Shown: positions 7,457 through 17,242, counted from the stretch's first letter. The stretch is DNA of 64,000 nt from Nocardioides marmoriginsengisoli (GCF_003725695.1 NZ_RJSE01000009.1:124001-188000); one strand, 5' to 3'. Made by a program: numbers and translations. The notes: generated from the letters alone by a model not told the origin.

Positions 7457-8161
7457 ATGCCCTACCTACGACCCGTCCCGGCCACCGTCCTCGCGGTCGT
7501 CGCCGCGATCGGCCTCACCGGGTGCGGCAAGGAGGACCCGGGCTTCACGTTCCCGGACCCGGTCACCACGACCACCGGGCCGACGGCGACCACGAGCACC
7601 GGCAGCACCCCCGGAGCGACCGAGGGCACCAGCCCGCCGGCGACGCCGACCGATGCTCCTTCCACCGGGAGCCCCGGGTGCCCGGCGGCCACCGCGATCC
7701 CCGACGGCACCTGGTCGGGCCCGCTCGCGGTGGCGCTGCACGGCGTCGGCGGCACCAGTCAGTTCACCGACTCCCCCGCGACCGGCACCCTGCGCCTGAC
7801 CGTCGCCAACGGCAAGGTCACCGGCGGTGCCTGGAACCTCGGCTGGAATTCCGAGGGCTCCGCGAAGTCCCAGGGCACCGAGGCGTTCATCAAGGTCGCC
7901 GGCAGCATCCGCGGATCGGTGGCCGGCTCCGCGAAGAAGCCCGCCCTCGCCGGCACCTGGCGCCTGGACGGCTCCGCCGGACTGGTCCTGCCCGAGAAGA
8001 CCCAGGCACCGGTCCGGGACAGCGGCACCGAGAAGACCACCCTGACGATCGCCTCCGCCGACTGCCGGACCGCCTCCGGGACGCTGCGGATCTCCTTCGA
8101 CAGCAAGGAGACCCTGGCCACCTTCAGCGGCAACGGCAGCTGGGCCGGGAAGCTCAGCTGA
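7457..8161 (+). CDS. Secreted lipoprotein of unknown function
   Basis: 234 residues. The N-terminus has a lipoprotein signal: a basic start, a hydrophobic segment ([11 protein letters not shown]) and the lipobox LTGC with Cys at residue 23. Residues about 30-75 are a Thr/Ser/Gly/Pro-rich linker. The rest, from [14 protein letters not shown] on, looks like a beta-rich domain ([35 protein letters not shown]) with two Cys that may pair. The start at 7457 is set by the signal peptide and by the leaderless promoter; a start at 7421 would put extra charged residues before the signal. Its 3' end overlaps the convergent hutI stop by 8 bp. A CTACCTCA box upstream suggests control by the neighbouring LuxR regulator. 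Confidence 0.75.
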   Translation: MPYLRPVPATVLAVVAAIGLTGCGKEDPGFTFPDPVTTTTGPTATTSTGSTPGATEGTSPPATPTDAPSTGSPGCPAATAIPDGTWSGPLAVALHGVGGTSQFTDSPATGTLRLTVANGKVTGGAWNLGWNSEGSAKSQGTEAFIKVAGSIRGSVAGSAKKPALAGTWRLDGSAGLVLPEKTQAPVRDSGTEKTTLTIASADCRTASGTLRISFDSKETLATFSGNGSWAGKLS

Positions 8162-9308
8162 CGGTGTCGATCACCAGCGGCACGCCCGGCCGGTAGGCCA
8201 GGTGCAGGTACGACGGCGCGTCCAGGACCGCGTAGTGCGCCCGCGCGCCGACGGAGAGCCGGCCGACGTCGTCGCGACCGAGGGCGCGCGCCCCGCCGCG
8301 GGTCGCGGCCCAGAGCGCCTCGGCCGGCGTCATCCCCATCTCGCGCACCGCCACCGCGACGCAGAACGGCAGCGACGAGGTGAAGCTCGATCCCGGGTTG
8401 CAGTCGCTCGCCAGCGCCACGACCGCACCCGCGTCCAGCAGTGCCCGCGCGTCCGGGTACGGCGACCGGGTGCTGAACTCGACACCGGGAAGCAGGGTCG
8501 CGACCGTGCCGGACGCCGCCAGCGCCGCGACGTCGGCGTCGGTCAGGAAGGTGCAGTGGTCGACCGCGGCCAGACCCAGCTCGCAGGCCAGCTCGATTCC
8601 CGGCCCGGGGCCGAGCTGGCTGGCGTGCAGCCGCCCGGCCAGGCCGGCCTCGCGACCGGCGGCCAGGATCGCCCGGGCCTGGTCGACGTCGAAGGCACCG
8701 GTCTCGCAGAACACGTCGATCCAGCGGGCGTGCTCGGCGGCCGCCGCCAGCATCGGCCCGGTGACCAGGTCGACGTAGCCGGCCGGGTCCTCGGCGAACT
8801 CCGGCGGCACCACGTGTGCGCCGAGGAAGGTGGTCTCCTCGGTGAACCCGCGGGCGATCGCCAGCGACCGGGCCTCGTCCAGCACGGTCAGGCCGTAGCC
8901 GCTCTTGATCTCGACGGTGGTGGTGCCCTGCCGGCGCATCTCCGCGACCAGCCGGGCCACTCCGGCGGTGAGCTGCTCGTCGGTGGCGGCGCGGGTGGCG
9001 GCGACCGTCGTACGGATGCCGCCGGCGGCGTAGGGCTCCCCGGCCATCCGGGCCGCGAACTCAGGCCCGCGGTCGCCGGCGAAGACCAGGTGCGCGTGCG
9101 AGTCCACGAACCCGGGAACGACCGCGCGACCGCCGAGGTCGGTGCGGGCGTCGGCGGCAGGGGCGTCGACCCGGCGACCGACCCACGCGACCCGGCCGCC
9201 CTCGACCACCAGCGCCGCATCGGTCACCAGCCCGAGCGCCGACCCGTCGCCGACCTGCGGATCGTTGGTGACCAGCTCGCCGATGCCGGTCACCAGCACA
9301 CTGGTCAT
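8154..9308 (-). CDS. hutI: Imidazolonepropionase
   Basis: 384-residue amidohydrolase that opens the ring of imidazolone-5-propionate to N-formimino-L-glutamate, the third step of histidine breakdown. Seen: the metal-binding [12 protein letters not shown] motif (about residue 65), EIKSGYGL (about 130), [14 protein letters not shown] (about 205), and [11 protein letters not shown] (about 325), all standard for HutI. The ATG at 9308 overlaps the hutF stop (ATGA), so the start is firm and translation is coupled. It is the last gene of the M20 - hutF - hutI operon and ends convergent to the lipoprotein gene. Confidence 0.95.
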   Translation of the reverse strand: MTSVLVTGIGELVTNDPQVGDGSALGLVTDAALVVEGGRVAWVGRRVDAPAADARTDLGGRAVVPGFVDSHAHLVFAGDRGPEFAARMAGEPYAAGGIRTTVAATRAATDEQLTAGVARLVAEMRRQGTTTVEIKSGYGLTVLDEARSLAIARGFTEETTFLGAHVVPPEFAEDPAGYVDLVTGPMLAAAAEHARWIDVFCETGAFDVDQARAILAAGREAGLAGRLHASQLGPGPGIELACELGLAAVDHCTFLTDADVAALAASGTVATLLPGVEFSTRSPYPDARALLDAGAVVALASDCNPGSSFTSSLPFCVAVAVREMGMTPAEALWAATRGGARALGRDDVGRLSVGARAHYAVLDAPSYLHLAYRPGVPLVIDTVS

Positions 9309-10528
9309 CGGAGCACCCGGACGTCGGCGCCGGTCGCCGCGAACACGACCGCCTCGGTGCTGGCCCCCGTGCCGCGCAGCCGCCAGGAGTCCAGGTCGAG
9401 GGTGCGCAGGTCGGCACGGTGGCCGACCGCGATCCGGCCGCCGTCGTCGAACCCCAGCGAGGCATGGCCGTCGACGGCCGCCGAGGCGAACAGCTCGGCC
9501 GCGCTGAAGTGCCCGCGCTCCTGAGTGGCCAGACGTTCGTGCATCTCCACCCCCCTCATCTCCTCGAAGAGATCGATCACCGCGTGACTGTCCGATCCGA
9601 GCGTGAGCCGGACCCCGGCATTGCGCAAGGCCCGCGCCGGCCCGATCCCGTCGGCGAGGTCGCGCTCGGTCGTCGGGCAGAAGCACGCGAACCCACCGGC
9701 CTGGCCGAGCAGCCCGATGTCGGTCGGCGTCAGGTGGGTCGCGTGCACGACGCTGGTCATCGGGCCGAGGACACCCTCCTCGGCGAGCAGCTGCGTCGGG
9801 GTCAGCCCGTACGCCGCCAGGCAGGCCTCGTTCTCGGCGACCTGCTCGGAGAGGTGCACGTGCAACGGGCGGCCGGCGGCGGCCTCGGCGACGACCGCGA
9901 GCTGGTCCCGCGGGACCGCGCGCACCGAGTGGATCGCGACGCCGACCCGGTCGTCGTCCAGGGCCGCGACCCGCTCGGCCCACCGGTGCGCGCCGCCGTC
10001 GCTGAACCGGCGCTGGACTCCCTCGGCGGGGCGGCCGATGCCGGCGGCCAGGTAGCAGCCGTCGAGCAGCCGGATCCGGATCCCGGCGTCGTCGGCGGCG
10101 GCGAGCAGCGCCCGCCCCATCTCGTTCGGGTCGTCGTACGGGGTGCCGTCGGGCTGGTGGTGCAGGTAGTGGAACTCGCCGACGGCGCCGATCCCGGAAG
10201 CGACCATCTCGGCGTAGGTGTCCCGGGCGAGCGCGAAGTAGCTGTCCGGGGTCAGCTCGGCGGCGACCGCGTACATCTGCTCGCGCCAGGTCCAGAAGGT
10301 CCCCCGTTCGGCCTGGACGTGGCCGCGCAGGGCCCGGTGGAAGGCGTGCGAGTGGCAGTTGGCGAGGGCCGGGATGGTGAGGCCTGGAGTGAGCTCCGCG
10401 GGTCCGTCACCGCGTCTCGACAAGCTCGACGTCCGGAGCCCGGTGATCACGCCGTCGGTCACCTCGATGCCGACGTCCGGCTCCACCACCCCGTCGACCA
10501 GCGCGTGCTCCAACCGGTACGACGTCAC
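9305..10528 (-). CDS. hutF: Formimidoylglutamate deiminase
   Basis: 407-residue amidohydrolase that deaminates N-formimino-L-glutamate to N-formyl-L-glutamate and ammonia. The metal site is visible as [13 protein letters not shown] (about residue 60), HVHLSEQ (about 225), HATHLT (about 262) and [15 protein letters not shown] (about 315), typical of HutF. Start ATG at 10528 overlaps the M20 hydrolase stop by ATGA. Odd feature: residues about 31-38 (LRTSSLSRR) are encoded by a copy of the palindromic GTCGAGCTTGTCGAGAC repeat, in a variable loop before the active site. HutF makes this a five-step pathway that needs an N-formylglutamate hydrolase afterwards. Confidence 0.94.
   Translation of the reverse strand: MTSYRLEHALVDGVVEPDVGIEVTDGVITGLRTSSLSRRGDGPAELTPGLTIPALANCHSHAFHRALRGHVQAERGTFWTWREQMYAVAAELTPDSYFALARDTYAEMVASGIGAVGEFHYLHHQPDGTPYDDPNEMGRALLAAADDAGIRIRLLDGCYLAAGIGRPAEGVQRRFSDGGAHRWAERVAALDDDRVGVAIHSVRAVPRDQLAVVAEAAAGRPLHVHLSEQVAENEACLAAYGLTPTQLLAEEGVLGPMTSVVHATHLTPTDIGLLGQAGGFACFCPTTERDLADGIGPARALRNAGVRLTLGSDSHAVIDLFEEMRGVEMHERLATQERGHFSAAELFASAAVDGHASLGFDDGGRIAVGHRADLRTLDLDSWRLRGTGASTEAVVFAATGADVRVLR
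10414..10437. repeat. Palindromic repeat copy inside hutF
   Basis: GTCTCGACAAGCTCGAC followed by GTCCGGA; one internal base differs from the copies at 15591 and 25801, which share the TCCGGAC flank. It is in frame and adds residues to a surface loop of HutF. Confidence 0.7.
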
Positions 10529-11742
10529 GACGCCAGCTCCGCCAGCGCGTCCGCCAGGGCCTCCACCCCGGCCAGGCAGTCCGCCGTCTCCGCGAACTCT
10601 GCGGGCGAGTGCGAGACACCGGTGGGGTTGCGGACGAAGAGCATCGCCGACGGGATCCCGGCGACGGCCAGCACGCCGGCGTCGTGGCCGGCGGCGGTCG
10701 CGATCACCGGACGGTCCGTTCCGAGCGCCGCGAGCCGCCGGGTCAGGTCCGTGTCGAAGAGCACCGCCGGCGAGACCGACTCGGCCGTCACGGCGAGCGT
10801 GGTCCCGTCACGTGCGGCCCGGTCCAGCCCCTGGCGCTCGATCGCGGCGACCAGTCCGGCCAGCTCCTCCTCCGTCTCGCAGCGGGCGTCGAGCCAGGCG
10901 GTCACCGACGAGGGCACCGCGTTGGTCGAGTTCGGGCCGACGTCGAGGCGTCCGAAGGTCGCGCGCGCCCCGGCCGCCGACGCGCTCAGCCTGGCCTGCT
11001 TGTTCGCCGCGAGCGCGGTCATCGCGAAGGTCAGCATCGGGTCGTGCCGGTCCGCCATCGCGGTGCTGCCGGCATGGTTCGCCTCGCCGTCGAAGTCGAA
11101 GCGGTACCGGCCGTGCGGCCAGATCGAGGACGCCAGGCCGACCGCGACGTCGCGGTCGACCAGGTCGCGCCCCTGCTCGACGTGCAGCTCCAGGTAGCAG
11201 CCGACGTCGCCGAGCCAGTCGCTGCGACCGAGCACCGGCTCCAGCCCCTGCGCGCTCATCGCGTCCTCGAGCCGGACCCCGTCGCGGTCGCGCAGCGCCC
11301 GGGCCTGGTCGGCCGAGACCGACCCGACCGCGAGCCGCGATCCCAGGCAGGCCAGGCCGAACCGGGAGCCCTCCTCCTCGGCGAACGCGGCGACGCCGAT
11401 CGGCCGGGTCGGGTGGATGCCGCGTTCCCGCAGCAGGTCGATCGCGGCCAGGGCGGAGACCACGCCGAGCGGGCCGTCGTACGCGCCGCCGTCGAGGACC
11501 GAGTCCAGGTGCGAACCGGTCAGGACCGCGGGGCCGGACGCACCGGCGTGCTCCCACCAGCCGACGGTGTTGCCGTTGCCGTCGCTCTGGACCCGGAGGC
11601 CGCGGGCGGCGCACTGCTCGACGAACCAGGCATGGCACTCGCGTTCCGCCGACGCGAACGGTTGCCGGAAGTAGCCGCCGCCGACTCCGGACCGGCCGAC
11701 CGGGGCGAGGGCGGCCCACATCTGCTCGAACGACTCAGGCAT
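10525..11742 (-). CDS. M20-family amidohydrolase (allantoate/N-carbamoyl type), probable N-formylglutamate hydrolase
   Basis: 405-residue zinc peptidase-like hydrolase of the allantoate amidohydrolase group. Metal motifs: TGSHLDSVLDGGAYDGPLG (about residue 80-98) and AEEEGSRFG (about 125); LELHVEQG (about 190) and a C-terminal AGHDAGVL (about 358) complete the site. The family removes N-linked carbamoyl or similar groups. No hutG-like deformylase is seen here, yet HutF makes N-formylglutamate, and this gene is coupled to hutF by an ATGA overlap. The best reading is that it releases formate and glutamate from N-formylglutamate; allantoate use is the alternative. The start at 11742 is 10 bp from the divergent nitroreductase start, so its promoter must lie within that gene. 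Confidence 0.82.
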   Translation of the reverse strand: MPESFEQMWAALAPVGRSGVGGGYFRQPFASAERECHAWFVEQCAARGLRVQSDGNGNTVGWWEHAGASGPAVLTGSHLDSVLDGGAYDGPLGVVSALAAIDLLRERGIHPTRPIGVAAFAEEEGSRFGLACLGSRLAVGSVSADQARALRDRDGVRLEDAMSAQGLEPVLGRSDWLGDVGCYLELHVEQGRDLVDRDVAVGLASSIWPHGRYRFDFDGEANHAGSTAMADRHDPMLTFAMTALAANKQARLSASAAGARATFGRLDVGPNSTNAVPSSVTAWLDARCETEEELAGLVAAIERQGLDRAARDGTTLAVTAESVSPAVLFDTDLTRRLAALGTDRPVIATAAGHDAGVLAVAGIPSAMLFVRNPTGVSHSPAEFAETADCLAGVEALADALAELAS

Positions 11743-11752
11743 GCTCGACCCT

Positions 11753-12382
11753 ATGCAACTCCAAGAGGTGATCGACCGCCGCCGGATGGTGCGCAACTAC
11801 GCCGACCGACCGGTCGACCGCGCGATCGTCGACCGCGCCCTGCGCAACGCCACCCACGCGCCGAGCGCCGGCTTCACCCAGGGCTGGGGCTTCCTGGTGC
11901 TCGACACCCCGGCGGACGTGCGGCGCTGGTGGGCGACCACCACCGACGCGGAGGCGCTGGCCTCCCCGGACCCGTGGCTGACCGGGATGATGCGCGCGCC
12001 GGTGGTGATCGTGCCCTGCTCGAGCAGGTCCGCCTACCTGAGCCGGTACGCCGAGAAGGACAAGGCCCTGGGCCGCCTCGACCGGGCATCGACTGAAGAC
12101 CCCTGGCCGGTGCCGTACTGGCACCTCGACACCGCGATGGCCGCGCTGCTGATCCTGCAGACCTGCGTCGACGAGGGCCTCGGCGCCTGCTTCTTCGGCA
12201 TCCCGGGCGACCGGATGACGGCGGTCCGCGACGCGTTCTCCATCGCCGCCGACTTCGACCCGATCGGCGTGATCACGCTCGGCCACCGGGTCGAGGACAC
12301 CGGCTCCGCGGGGTCGCCGAGCCGCCGGGTGCGCAAGCCGATGGACGACGTCGTTCATCGCGGCAGCTGGGCGAGTTCGTAG
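11753..12382 (+). CDS. Nitroreductase family protein
   Basis: 209-residue flavin-dependent oxidoreductase. The N-terminus (MQLQEVIDRRRMVRNY) holds the usual R-R-x-x-R FMN phosphate contacts, followed by NATHAPSAGFTQGWGFLV, the common A-P-S-A/N-x-Q-x-W motif, and EGLGACFFG near residue 142. Substrate unknown; this family reduces nitro compounds, quinones or flavins. It starts 10 bp from the divergent M20 hydrolase gene and lies between the two hut operons without an obvious role in the pathway. Confidence 0.85.
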   Translation: MQLQEVIDRRRMVRNYADRPVDRAIVDRALRNATHAPSAGFTQGWGFLVLDTPADVRRWWATTTDAEALASPDPWLTGMMRAPVVIVPCSSRSAYLSRYAEKDKALGRLDRASTEDPWPVPYWHLDTAMAALLILQTCVDEGLGACFFGIPGDRMTAVRDAFSIAADFDPIGVITLGHRVEDTGSAGSPSRRVRKPMDDVVHRGSWASS

Positions 12383-12439
12383 CACCTGCCCAGTCGACCG
12401 CCCCGGTTCGGCCGGGTCAATCCGCCGGGCCGCGACCTC

Positions 12440-12455
12440 GTCTCACATCCGAGAT
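12440..12455. promoter_or_regulatory. IclR-type operator-like site between nitroreductase and sortase genes
   Basis: GTCTCACATCCGAGAT differs in one base from the site upstream of hutH (17244-17259). It is 58 bp downstream of the nitroreductase stop and 58 bp before the sortase start. Confidence 0.45.
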
Positions 12456-12500
12456 GCCACGAACCGGACCCAACTGGTCCGCGGAGGCCCGGGGCCGATC

Positions 12501-12506
12501 TAGGCT
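12501..12506 (+). promoter_or_regulatory. -10 box TAGGCT of the sortase gene
   Basis: TAGGCT stands 7 bp before the GTG at 12514, giving a leaderless transcript and fixing the start. Confidence 0.5.
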
Positions 12507-12513
12507 GGGAGGC

Positions 12514-13179
12514 GTGATCAGCAGGGAGCGCATCGAGAACGCCGTACGCCGCGGCTCGTTGACGGTGCTCATCGCCGCCACCGTCGGCGCCCTGGCCTGG
12601 GTGCTCTGGCCGCAGCAGTCGGCCACGCCGAAGACCGAGCCGAACGTCCCGCTCGCGGTGGTCCCGGGCACGGTGCTGAAGGCCAAGGAGTGCGGCGAGC
12701 CGGCGACCCGGCCGTTCACCCCGAAGAGCATCACGGTCCGCAACGTCGCCAAGAACGCCGAGGTGCTCGCCCTGCCGCGGGACAGCAACAACGTCCCGCA
12801 GGCGCCGCCGATCTCGGCAGCCGGCAAGACCCAGTTCGCCTGGGACGAGCCGACGCTGCCGCCGGGCAGCCCGCGCGGCAACGCCCTGTTCAACGCGCAC
12901 ACCTGGCCCGACGGGACCGCGCTGGGCAACCGCCTGCTCGAGCACCTCCAGGTCGGCGGCAAGATCATCGTGAAGGGCAAGCACGGGGCGGAACTCTGCT
13001 ACCGGGTCACCAAGCGCACCGTGATCAAGGCGGCTGACGGGTCGTACGAGTACTACGTCAAGGACGGCCCGCCGCAGCTGGCGCTGATCGTCTGCTCGCC
13101 GCCCCGGCTCGGTCCGGGGAACTGGCAGAACAGGACGATCTGGTACGCGTCGCCGATCACCGCCGACGACCCGGTCTGA
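12514..13179 (+). CDS. Class F-like sortase
   Basis: 221 residues. One N-terminal membrane segment (SLTVLIAATVGALAWVLW) anchors it outside the cell. The C-terminal half carries a sortase fold: NAHTWPDG with the catalytic His near residue 130, LALIVCSPP with the catalytic Cys near residue 195, and an Arg in NRTIWYAS near residue 211. Short class F sortases of actinobacteria have this layout; they link or trim surface proteins, but their substrates are poorly known. The GTG start at 12514 is set by the TAGGCT box 7 bp upstream; an ATG at 12454 would remove that promoter. No substrate gene is adjacent. Confidence 0.72.
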   Translation: MISRERIENAVRRGSLTVLIAATVGALAWVLWPQQSATPKTEPNVPLAVVPGTVLKAKECGEPATRPFTPKSITVRNVAKNAEVLALPRDSNNVPQAPPISAAGKTQFAWDEPTLPPGSPRGNALFNAHTWPDGTALGNRLLEHLQVGGKIIVKGKHGAELCYRVTKRTVIKAADGSYEYYVKDGPPQLALIVCSPPRLGPGNWQNRTIWYASPITADDPV

Positions 13180-13192
13180 CCCGACCCGCTGA

Positions 13193-13882
13193 TCAGTAGT
13201 ACGTCGGCCCACCCGGAGGCGTCCCCGGCTGGACGGGCGCGAGCTGGTTCTTGCTCTTGTACCACTCGTTCGCACCGCCGGTGAAGAGCAGCACGATCGT
13301 GGTGATCGCCGCGATCAGGAACAGACCCGGGAGCAGGACGGTGATCGTGCCGAGCGCGAGCGGGATGATCGCCACCGACGCCGAGACCACCAGCGTGATC
13401 CGGCCGCCGTTGCTCCGCCGGTAGGCGAACACCGCGGCGACGATCGCGGAGAGCGACCAGACGAGCAGGATGATGCCGATCACGATCAGTCCGGTCCGGA
13501 GGTCGTTCACGTCGAGGTCGCTCATGTCGACGTCGGTGCCGTCCTTCTCCAGCTCGCGCTCGATGTCGTCGAAGAAGGCCTGGTCCATCACCGCGGCGAA
13601 CACGAACATCAGCGCCGCGAATCCGAGGGACAGCGCGCACGAGATCCAGGTGATCACCGCGGCCGCGGTAACGGTCCCGGGGCGCTTGTCCGGACCCGGC
13701 GTCGGGGGCGACCACGCGCCGTACTGCTGCTGGGCGTAGTTGGGCTGCGCGTAGGGCTGGCCGTAGGCGCCCTGCTCGTACGCCGGCGGCGCCGACGGCG
13801 TCGGGTAGGCCGGCGGCTGCGCCGGATACGTCGGCTGCTGCGGCGGGACGGGCTGGCCCTCGGGCGGGGTCGGGTCGCTCAT
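13193..13882 (-). CDS. Pro/Gln/Tyr-rich membrane protein
   Basis: 229 residues. Residues 1-65 are low-complexity, with repeated P-x-Y, A-Y and Q-P-Y units and no charge. Four hydrophobic segments follow (VTAAAVITWISCALSLGFAA; LIVIGIILLVWSLSAIVAAV; ITLVVSASVAIIPLALG; LLPGLFLIAAITTIVLLF), with an acidic loop between the first two (DIERELEKDGTDVDMSDLD). It ends in a Pro/Gly-rich tail. This is a common actinobacterial type, often annotated DUF4064-like or 'Pro-rich membrane protein'; no function is established. Its stop is 13 bp from the convergent sortase stop and its start is 35 bp from the hutU stop. Confidence 0.7.
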   Translation of the reverse strand: MSDPTPPEGQPVPPQQPTYPAQPPAYPTPSAPPAYEQGAYGQPYAQPNYAQQQYGAWSPPTPGPDKRPGTVTAAAVITWISCALSLGFAALMFVFAAVMDQAFFDDIERELEKDGTDVDMSDLDVNDLRTGLIVIGIILLVWSLSAIVAAVFAYRRSNGGRITLVVSASVAIIPLALGTITVLLPGLFLIAAITTIVLLFTGGANEWYKSKNQLAPVQPGTPPGGPTYY

Positions 13883-13916
13883 GACGGCATTCCACCACGA
13901 GCAGGGCGCTCGCGCG

Positions 13917-15620
13917 CTACCCCTCCGCCATCGGGATCCGGACGCTCCTCGCCGCCGCCACCTCGGCCGCCCGCTCGTAGCCGGCATCCACGTGCCGGAT
14001 CACGCCCATCCCGGGGTCGTTGGTCAGCACCCGCTCGATCTTCTCGGCCGCCAGCGCGGTGCCGTCGGCGACGCAGACCTGGCCGGCGTGCAGCGATCGG
14101 CCCATCCCGACACCACCCCCGTGGTGGAAGGAGACCCAGGTGGCACCGGAGGCGGTGTTGACCAGGGCGTTGAGGATCGCCCAGTCGGCGATCGCGTCGG
14201 ACCCGTCGAGCATCGCCTCGGTCTCCCGGTACGGCGATGCCACCGATCCGCAGTCCAGGTGGTCGCGACCGATCACGATCGGCGCGGACAGCTCGCCGGA
14301 CGCCACCATCTCGTTGAACTTGAGCCCGGCCAGGTGGCGCTCGCCGTACCCGAGCCAGCAGATCCGGGCCGGGAGGCCCTGGAAGTGCACCCTCTCCTGC
14401 GCCATCCGGATCCACTTGTGCAGGCGCTCGTTGTCCGGGAAGAGCTCGAGGATCGCCTCGTCGGTCTTGCGGATGTCCTCGGGGTCGCCGGAGAGGGCCG
14501 CCCAGCGGAACGGGCCCTTGCCCTCGCAGAACAACGGCCGGATGTACGCCGGCACGAACCCGGGGAACGCGAACGCCCGGTCGTAGCCGCCCTTGCGGGC
14601 CTCGTCGCGGATCGAATTGCCGTAGTCGAAGACCTCGGCGCCGGCGTCACCGAACTCGACCATCGCGCGGACGTGGGCTGCCATCGACGCCTGCGCCTCC
14701 TTGGTGAAGCCCTCCGGGTCGCGGTCCGCGGCGTCGCGCCAGTCCCCGAACGCCACGCCGGCCGGGAGGTAGGAGAGCGGGTCGTGCGCCGAGGTCTGGT
14801 CGGTGACGATGTCGATCAACGGGCCGTGGCCGGCCTCGACCCGGTCCTGGTGGCGTTGCAGCAGGGCCGGGAAGATCTCGGCCGCGTTGCCCAGCAGGCC
14901 GATCGAGAGGGCACGCTTCTCGTCGCGCGCGGCCAGAGCCAGCTCGACCGCGTGCTCCAGCGAGTCGGCCTGGACGTCGAGGTAGCGGTGCTCGATCCGG
15001 CGGGTGATCCGGGACTGGTCGACGTCGACGCAGATCGCGACGCCGTCGTTCATGGTGACCGCGAGCGGCTGCGCGCCGCCCATCCCGCCGAGCCCGGCGG
15101 TCAGGGTGATGGTGCCCGCCAACGTCCCTCCGAACCTCTTGTCCGCCACGGCCGCGAAGGTCTCGAAGGTGCCCTGCAGGATGCCCTGGGTGCCGATGTA
15201 GATCCAGGAGCCGGCGGTCATCTGTCCGTACATGGTCAGGCCGAGGTCCTCGAGCCGGCGGAACTCCTCCCAGTTGGCCCAGTCGCCGACCAGGTTGGAG
15301 TTCGCGATCAGCACCCGCGGCGCCCAGGCGTGGGTGCGCATCACGCCGACCGGCTTGCCGCTCTGCACGAGCAGGGTCTCGTCGTCGGCGAGCGTGGTCA
15401 GCGAGCGGACGATGGCGTCGTACGCCTCCCAGCTGCGGGCGGCCTTGCCGGTGCCGCCGTACACGACCAGGTCCTCGGGCCGCTCGGCGTTCTCCGGGTC
15501 GAGGTTGTTCATCAGCATCCGCAGCGGCGCCTCGGTCTGCCACGACCTCGCGGTGAGATCGGTACCGCGTGCGGCACGTACGGGCGCCCTTCCGGACGTC
15601 GAGCCTGTCGAGGTGCTCAC
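13917..15620 (-). CDS. hutU: Urocanate hydratase
   Basis: 567-residue NAD-dependent enzyme that hydrates urocanate to imidazolone propionate. Seen: [23 protein letters not shown] start (about residue 33), the Gly-rich NAD loop ([12 protein letters not shown], about 165-175), ICWLGYGER with the conserved Cys (about 418) and [10 protein letters not shown] (about 500). Start GTG at 15620 overlaps the hutH stop (GTGA), so it is coupled. Its first ten codons come from a palindromic repeat copy (STSTGSTSG), giving a Ser/Thr-rich start not seen in usual HutU. The repeat may thus supply the start codon itself. Confidence 0.95.
   Translation of the reverse strand: MSTSTGSTSGRAPVRAARGTDLTARSWQTEAPLRMLMNNLDPENAERPEDLVVYGGTGKAARSWEAYDAIVRSLTTLADDETLLVQSGKPVGVMRTHAWAPRVLIANSNLVGDWANWEEFRRLEDLGLTMYGQMTAGSWIYIGTQGILQGTFETFAAVADKRFGGTLAGTITLTAGLGGMGGAQPLAVTMNDGVAICVDVDQSRITRRIEHRYLDVQADSLEHAVELALAARDEKRALSIGLLGNAAEIFPALLQRHQDRVEAGHGPLIDIVTDQTSAHDPLSYLPAGVAFGDWRDAADRDPEGFTKEAQASMAAHVRAMVEFGDAGAEVFDYGNSIRDEARKGGYDRAFAFPGFVPAYIRPLFCEGKGPFRWAALSGDPEDIRKTDEAILELFPDNERLHKWIRMAQERVHFQGLPARICWLGYGERHLAGLKFNEMVASGELSAPIVIGRDHLDCGSVASPYRETEAMLDGSDAIADWAILNALVNTASGATWVSFHHGGGVGMGRSLHAGQVCVADGTALAAEKIERVLTNDPGMGVIRHVDAGYERAAEVAAARSVRIPMAEG
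15591..15612. repeat. Palindromic repeat at the hutH/hutU junction
   Basis: TCCGGAC + GTCGAGCCTGTCGAG-type sequence, the same 22-bp flank plus core as at 25801. It encodes the first residues of HutU after the GTG. Confidence 0.7.
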
Positions 15621-17188
15621 TGGAGTTCTCCGATCACGGACTGGGCGGCGGCCAGGACGGCCCCGCTGCGGACGAGTTCGACGCAGGCCTCGATCTCCGG
15701 GGAGAGGTGCCGGTCGGGACCCGGCCCGGCGATGCCGGCGTCGCGCAGCAGCGCGATCACGGCCCCGGTCGCCGGCGACGGCTGCAGCGGCGCCCGCAGG
15801 TCGAGGGCGCGCGCGGCGGTGAGCACCTCGATCGCGAGCACCCGGGTGAGCCCGTCGACCGACCGGCGCAGCTTGCGCGCGGCGGACCACCCCATCGAGA
15901 CGTGGTCCTCCTGCATCGCGCTCGACGGGATCGAGTCGACCGACGCCGGAGCGGCCAGCCGCTTGAGCTCCGAGACGATCGCGGCCTGGGTGTACTGGGC
16001 GATCATGTGGCCGCTGTCGACGCCCGGGTCGTCGGCCAGGAACGGTGGCAGCCCGTGGCTGCGGGCCTTGTCCAGGAACCGGTCGGTACGACGCTCGCTG
16101 ATCGACGCGACGTCGGCGGCCACGATCGCGGCGAAGTCGAGCACGTAGGCGACCGGCGCTCCGTGGAAGTTGCCGTTCGACTCGACCCGACCCTCCTCGG
16201 CGAGCACGACCGGGTTGTCGACGGCCGAGGCGAGCTCGCGACCGGCGACGACGCGGGCGTGGTCGAGGGTGTCGCGGGCGGCGCCGTGCACCTGCGGCGA
16301 GCAGCGCAGCGAGTAGGCGTCCTGGACCCGGTTGCACTGGGTCCCATCCTCTTGGGGCCCTCGGTGCGAGGCGACGACGCCGGAGTCGCGCAGCAGCGCG
16401 ACCAGGTTCGCCGCCGAGGCGGCCTGACCGGGATGCGGCCGGATCGCCTGCAGCTCCGGCGCGAAGACCCGGTCGGTGCCGAGCTGGCCCTCGACCGACA
16501 TCGCCGCCGCGATGTCGGCGGTCCGGAGCAGCAGGTCGAGGTCGGTCAGCGCCATCACCAGCATCCCGAGCATCCCGTCGGTGCCGTTGATCAGGGCCAG
16601 GCCTTCCTTGGCGACCAGCTCGACCGGTGCGAGCCCGGCGGCGGCCAGCGCGTCGGCGGCCGGCACCAGCGCCCCGGCCGCATCCCGCACCATCCCCTCG
16701 CCCATCAGGGCCAGCGCGCAGTGCGCGAGCGGCGCCAGGTCTCCGGAGCAGCCGAGCGAGCCGTACTCGTGCACGACCGGGGTGATCCCGGCCGACAGCA
16801 GCGCCGCGATCAGCTCGGCCGTCCCGACCCGGACCCCGGTGCGCCCGGTCGCCAGCGTGGAGAGCCGGAGCAGCATCAGCGCCCGGACCACCTCGCGCTC
16901 GACCTCGGGACCCGAGCCGGCGGCGTGCGAACGGACCAGCGACTTCTGCAGCTGCGCGCGCATCTCGGTCGGGATGTGCCGGGTGGCCAGGGCGCCGAAC
17001 CCCGTCGAGATCCCGTACGTCGGCGTCTCACCCCCGGCGAGCCGGTCGACCACCTCGCGGGCGCGCTCGATCGCCAGCCGGGCGTCCTCGGTCAGGGCCA
17101 CGGGTGCACCGTCGCGAGCGACCTTGATCAGGTCCTCGAAGGAGATCGGGCCGACGCCGACCTGGACGGCGGGAGCAGCGGAAGTCAT
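15617..17188 (-). CDS. hutH: Histidine ammonia-lyase
   Basis: 523 residues; it removes ammonia from L-histidine to give urocanate. The MIO-forming region reads [14 protein letters not shown] (about residue 150), with Cys-Ser-Gly where the textbook triad is Ala-Ser-Gly. Other family blocks are present: YGISTGFG near residue 58, the Y-S-x-R-C-x-P-Q segment ([13 protein letters not shown], about 290) and the Glu-rich MQEDHVSMG (about 420). Start ATG at 17188 is preceded by GGAGG. It is the first gene of the hutH-hutU operon, with an inverted repeat 55-72 bp upstream that matches one at the iclR promoter. Confidence 0.95.
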   Translation of the reverse strand: MTSAAPAVQVGVGPISFEDLIKVARDGAPVALTEDARLAIERAREVVDRLAGGETPTYGISTGFGALATRHIPTEMRAQLQKSLVRSHAAGSGPEVEREVVRALMLLRLSTLATGRTGVRVGTAELIAALLSAGITPVVHEYGSLGCSGDLAPLAHCALALMGEGMVRDAAGALVPAADALAAAGLAPVELVAKEGLALINGTDGMLGMLVMALTDLDLLLRTADIAAAMSVEGQLGTDRVFAPELQAIRPHPGQAASAANLVALLRDSGVVASHRGPQEDGTQCNRVQDAYSLRCSPQVHGAARDTLDHARVVAGRELASAVDNPVVLAEEGRVESNGNFHGAPVAYVLDFAAIVAADVASISERRTDRFLDKARSHGLPPFLADDPGVDSGHMIAQYTQAAIVSELKRLAAPASVDSIPSSAMQEDHVSMGWSAARKLRRSVDGLTRVLAIEVLTAARALDLRAPLQPSPATGAVIALLRDAGIAGPGPDRHLSPEIEACVELVRSGAVLAAAQSVIGELQ

Positions 17189-17242
17189 GCCTCCATTCAA
17201 GGTCGGCGCAGCCGGATCGAGAACCACCCGAACGCCCGGACC

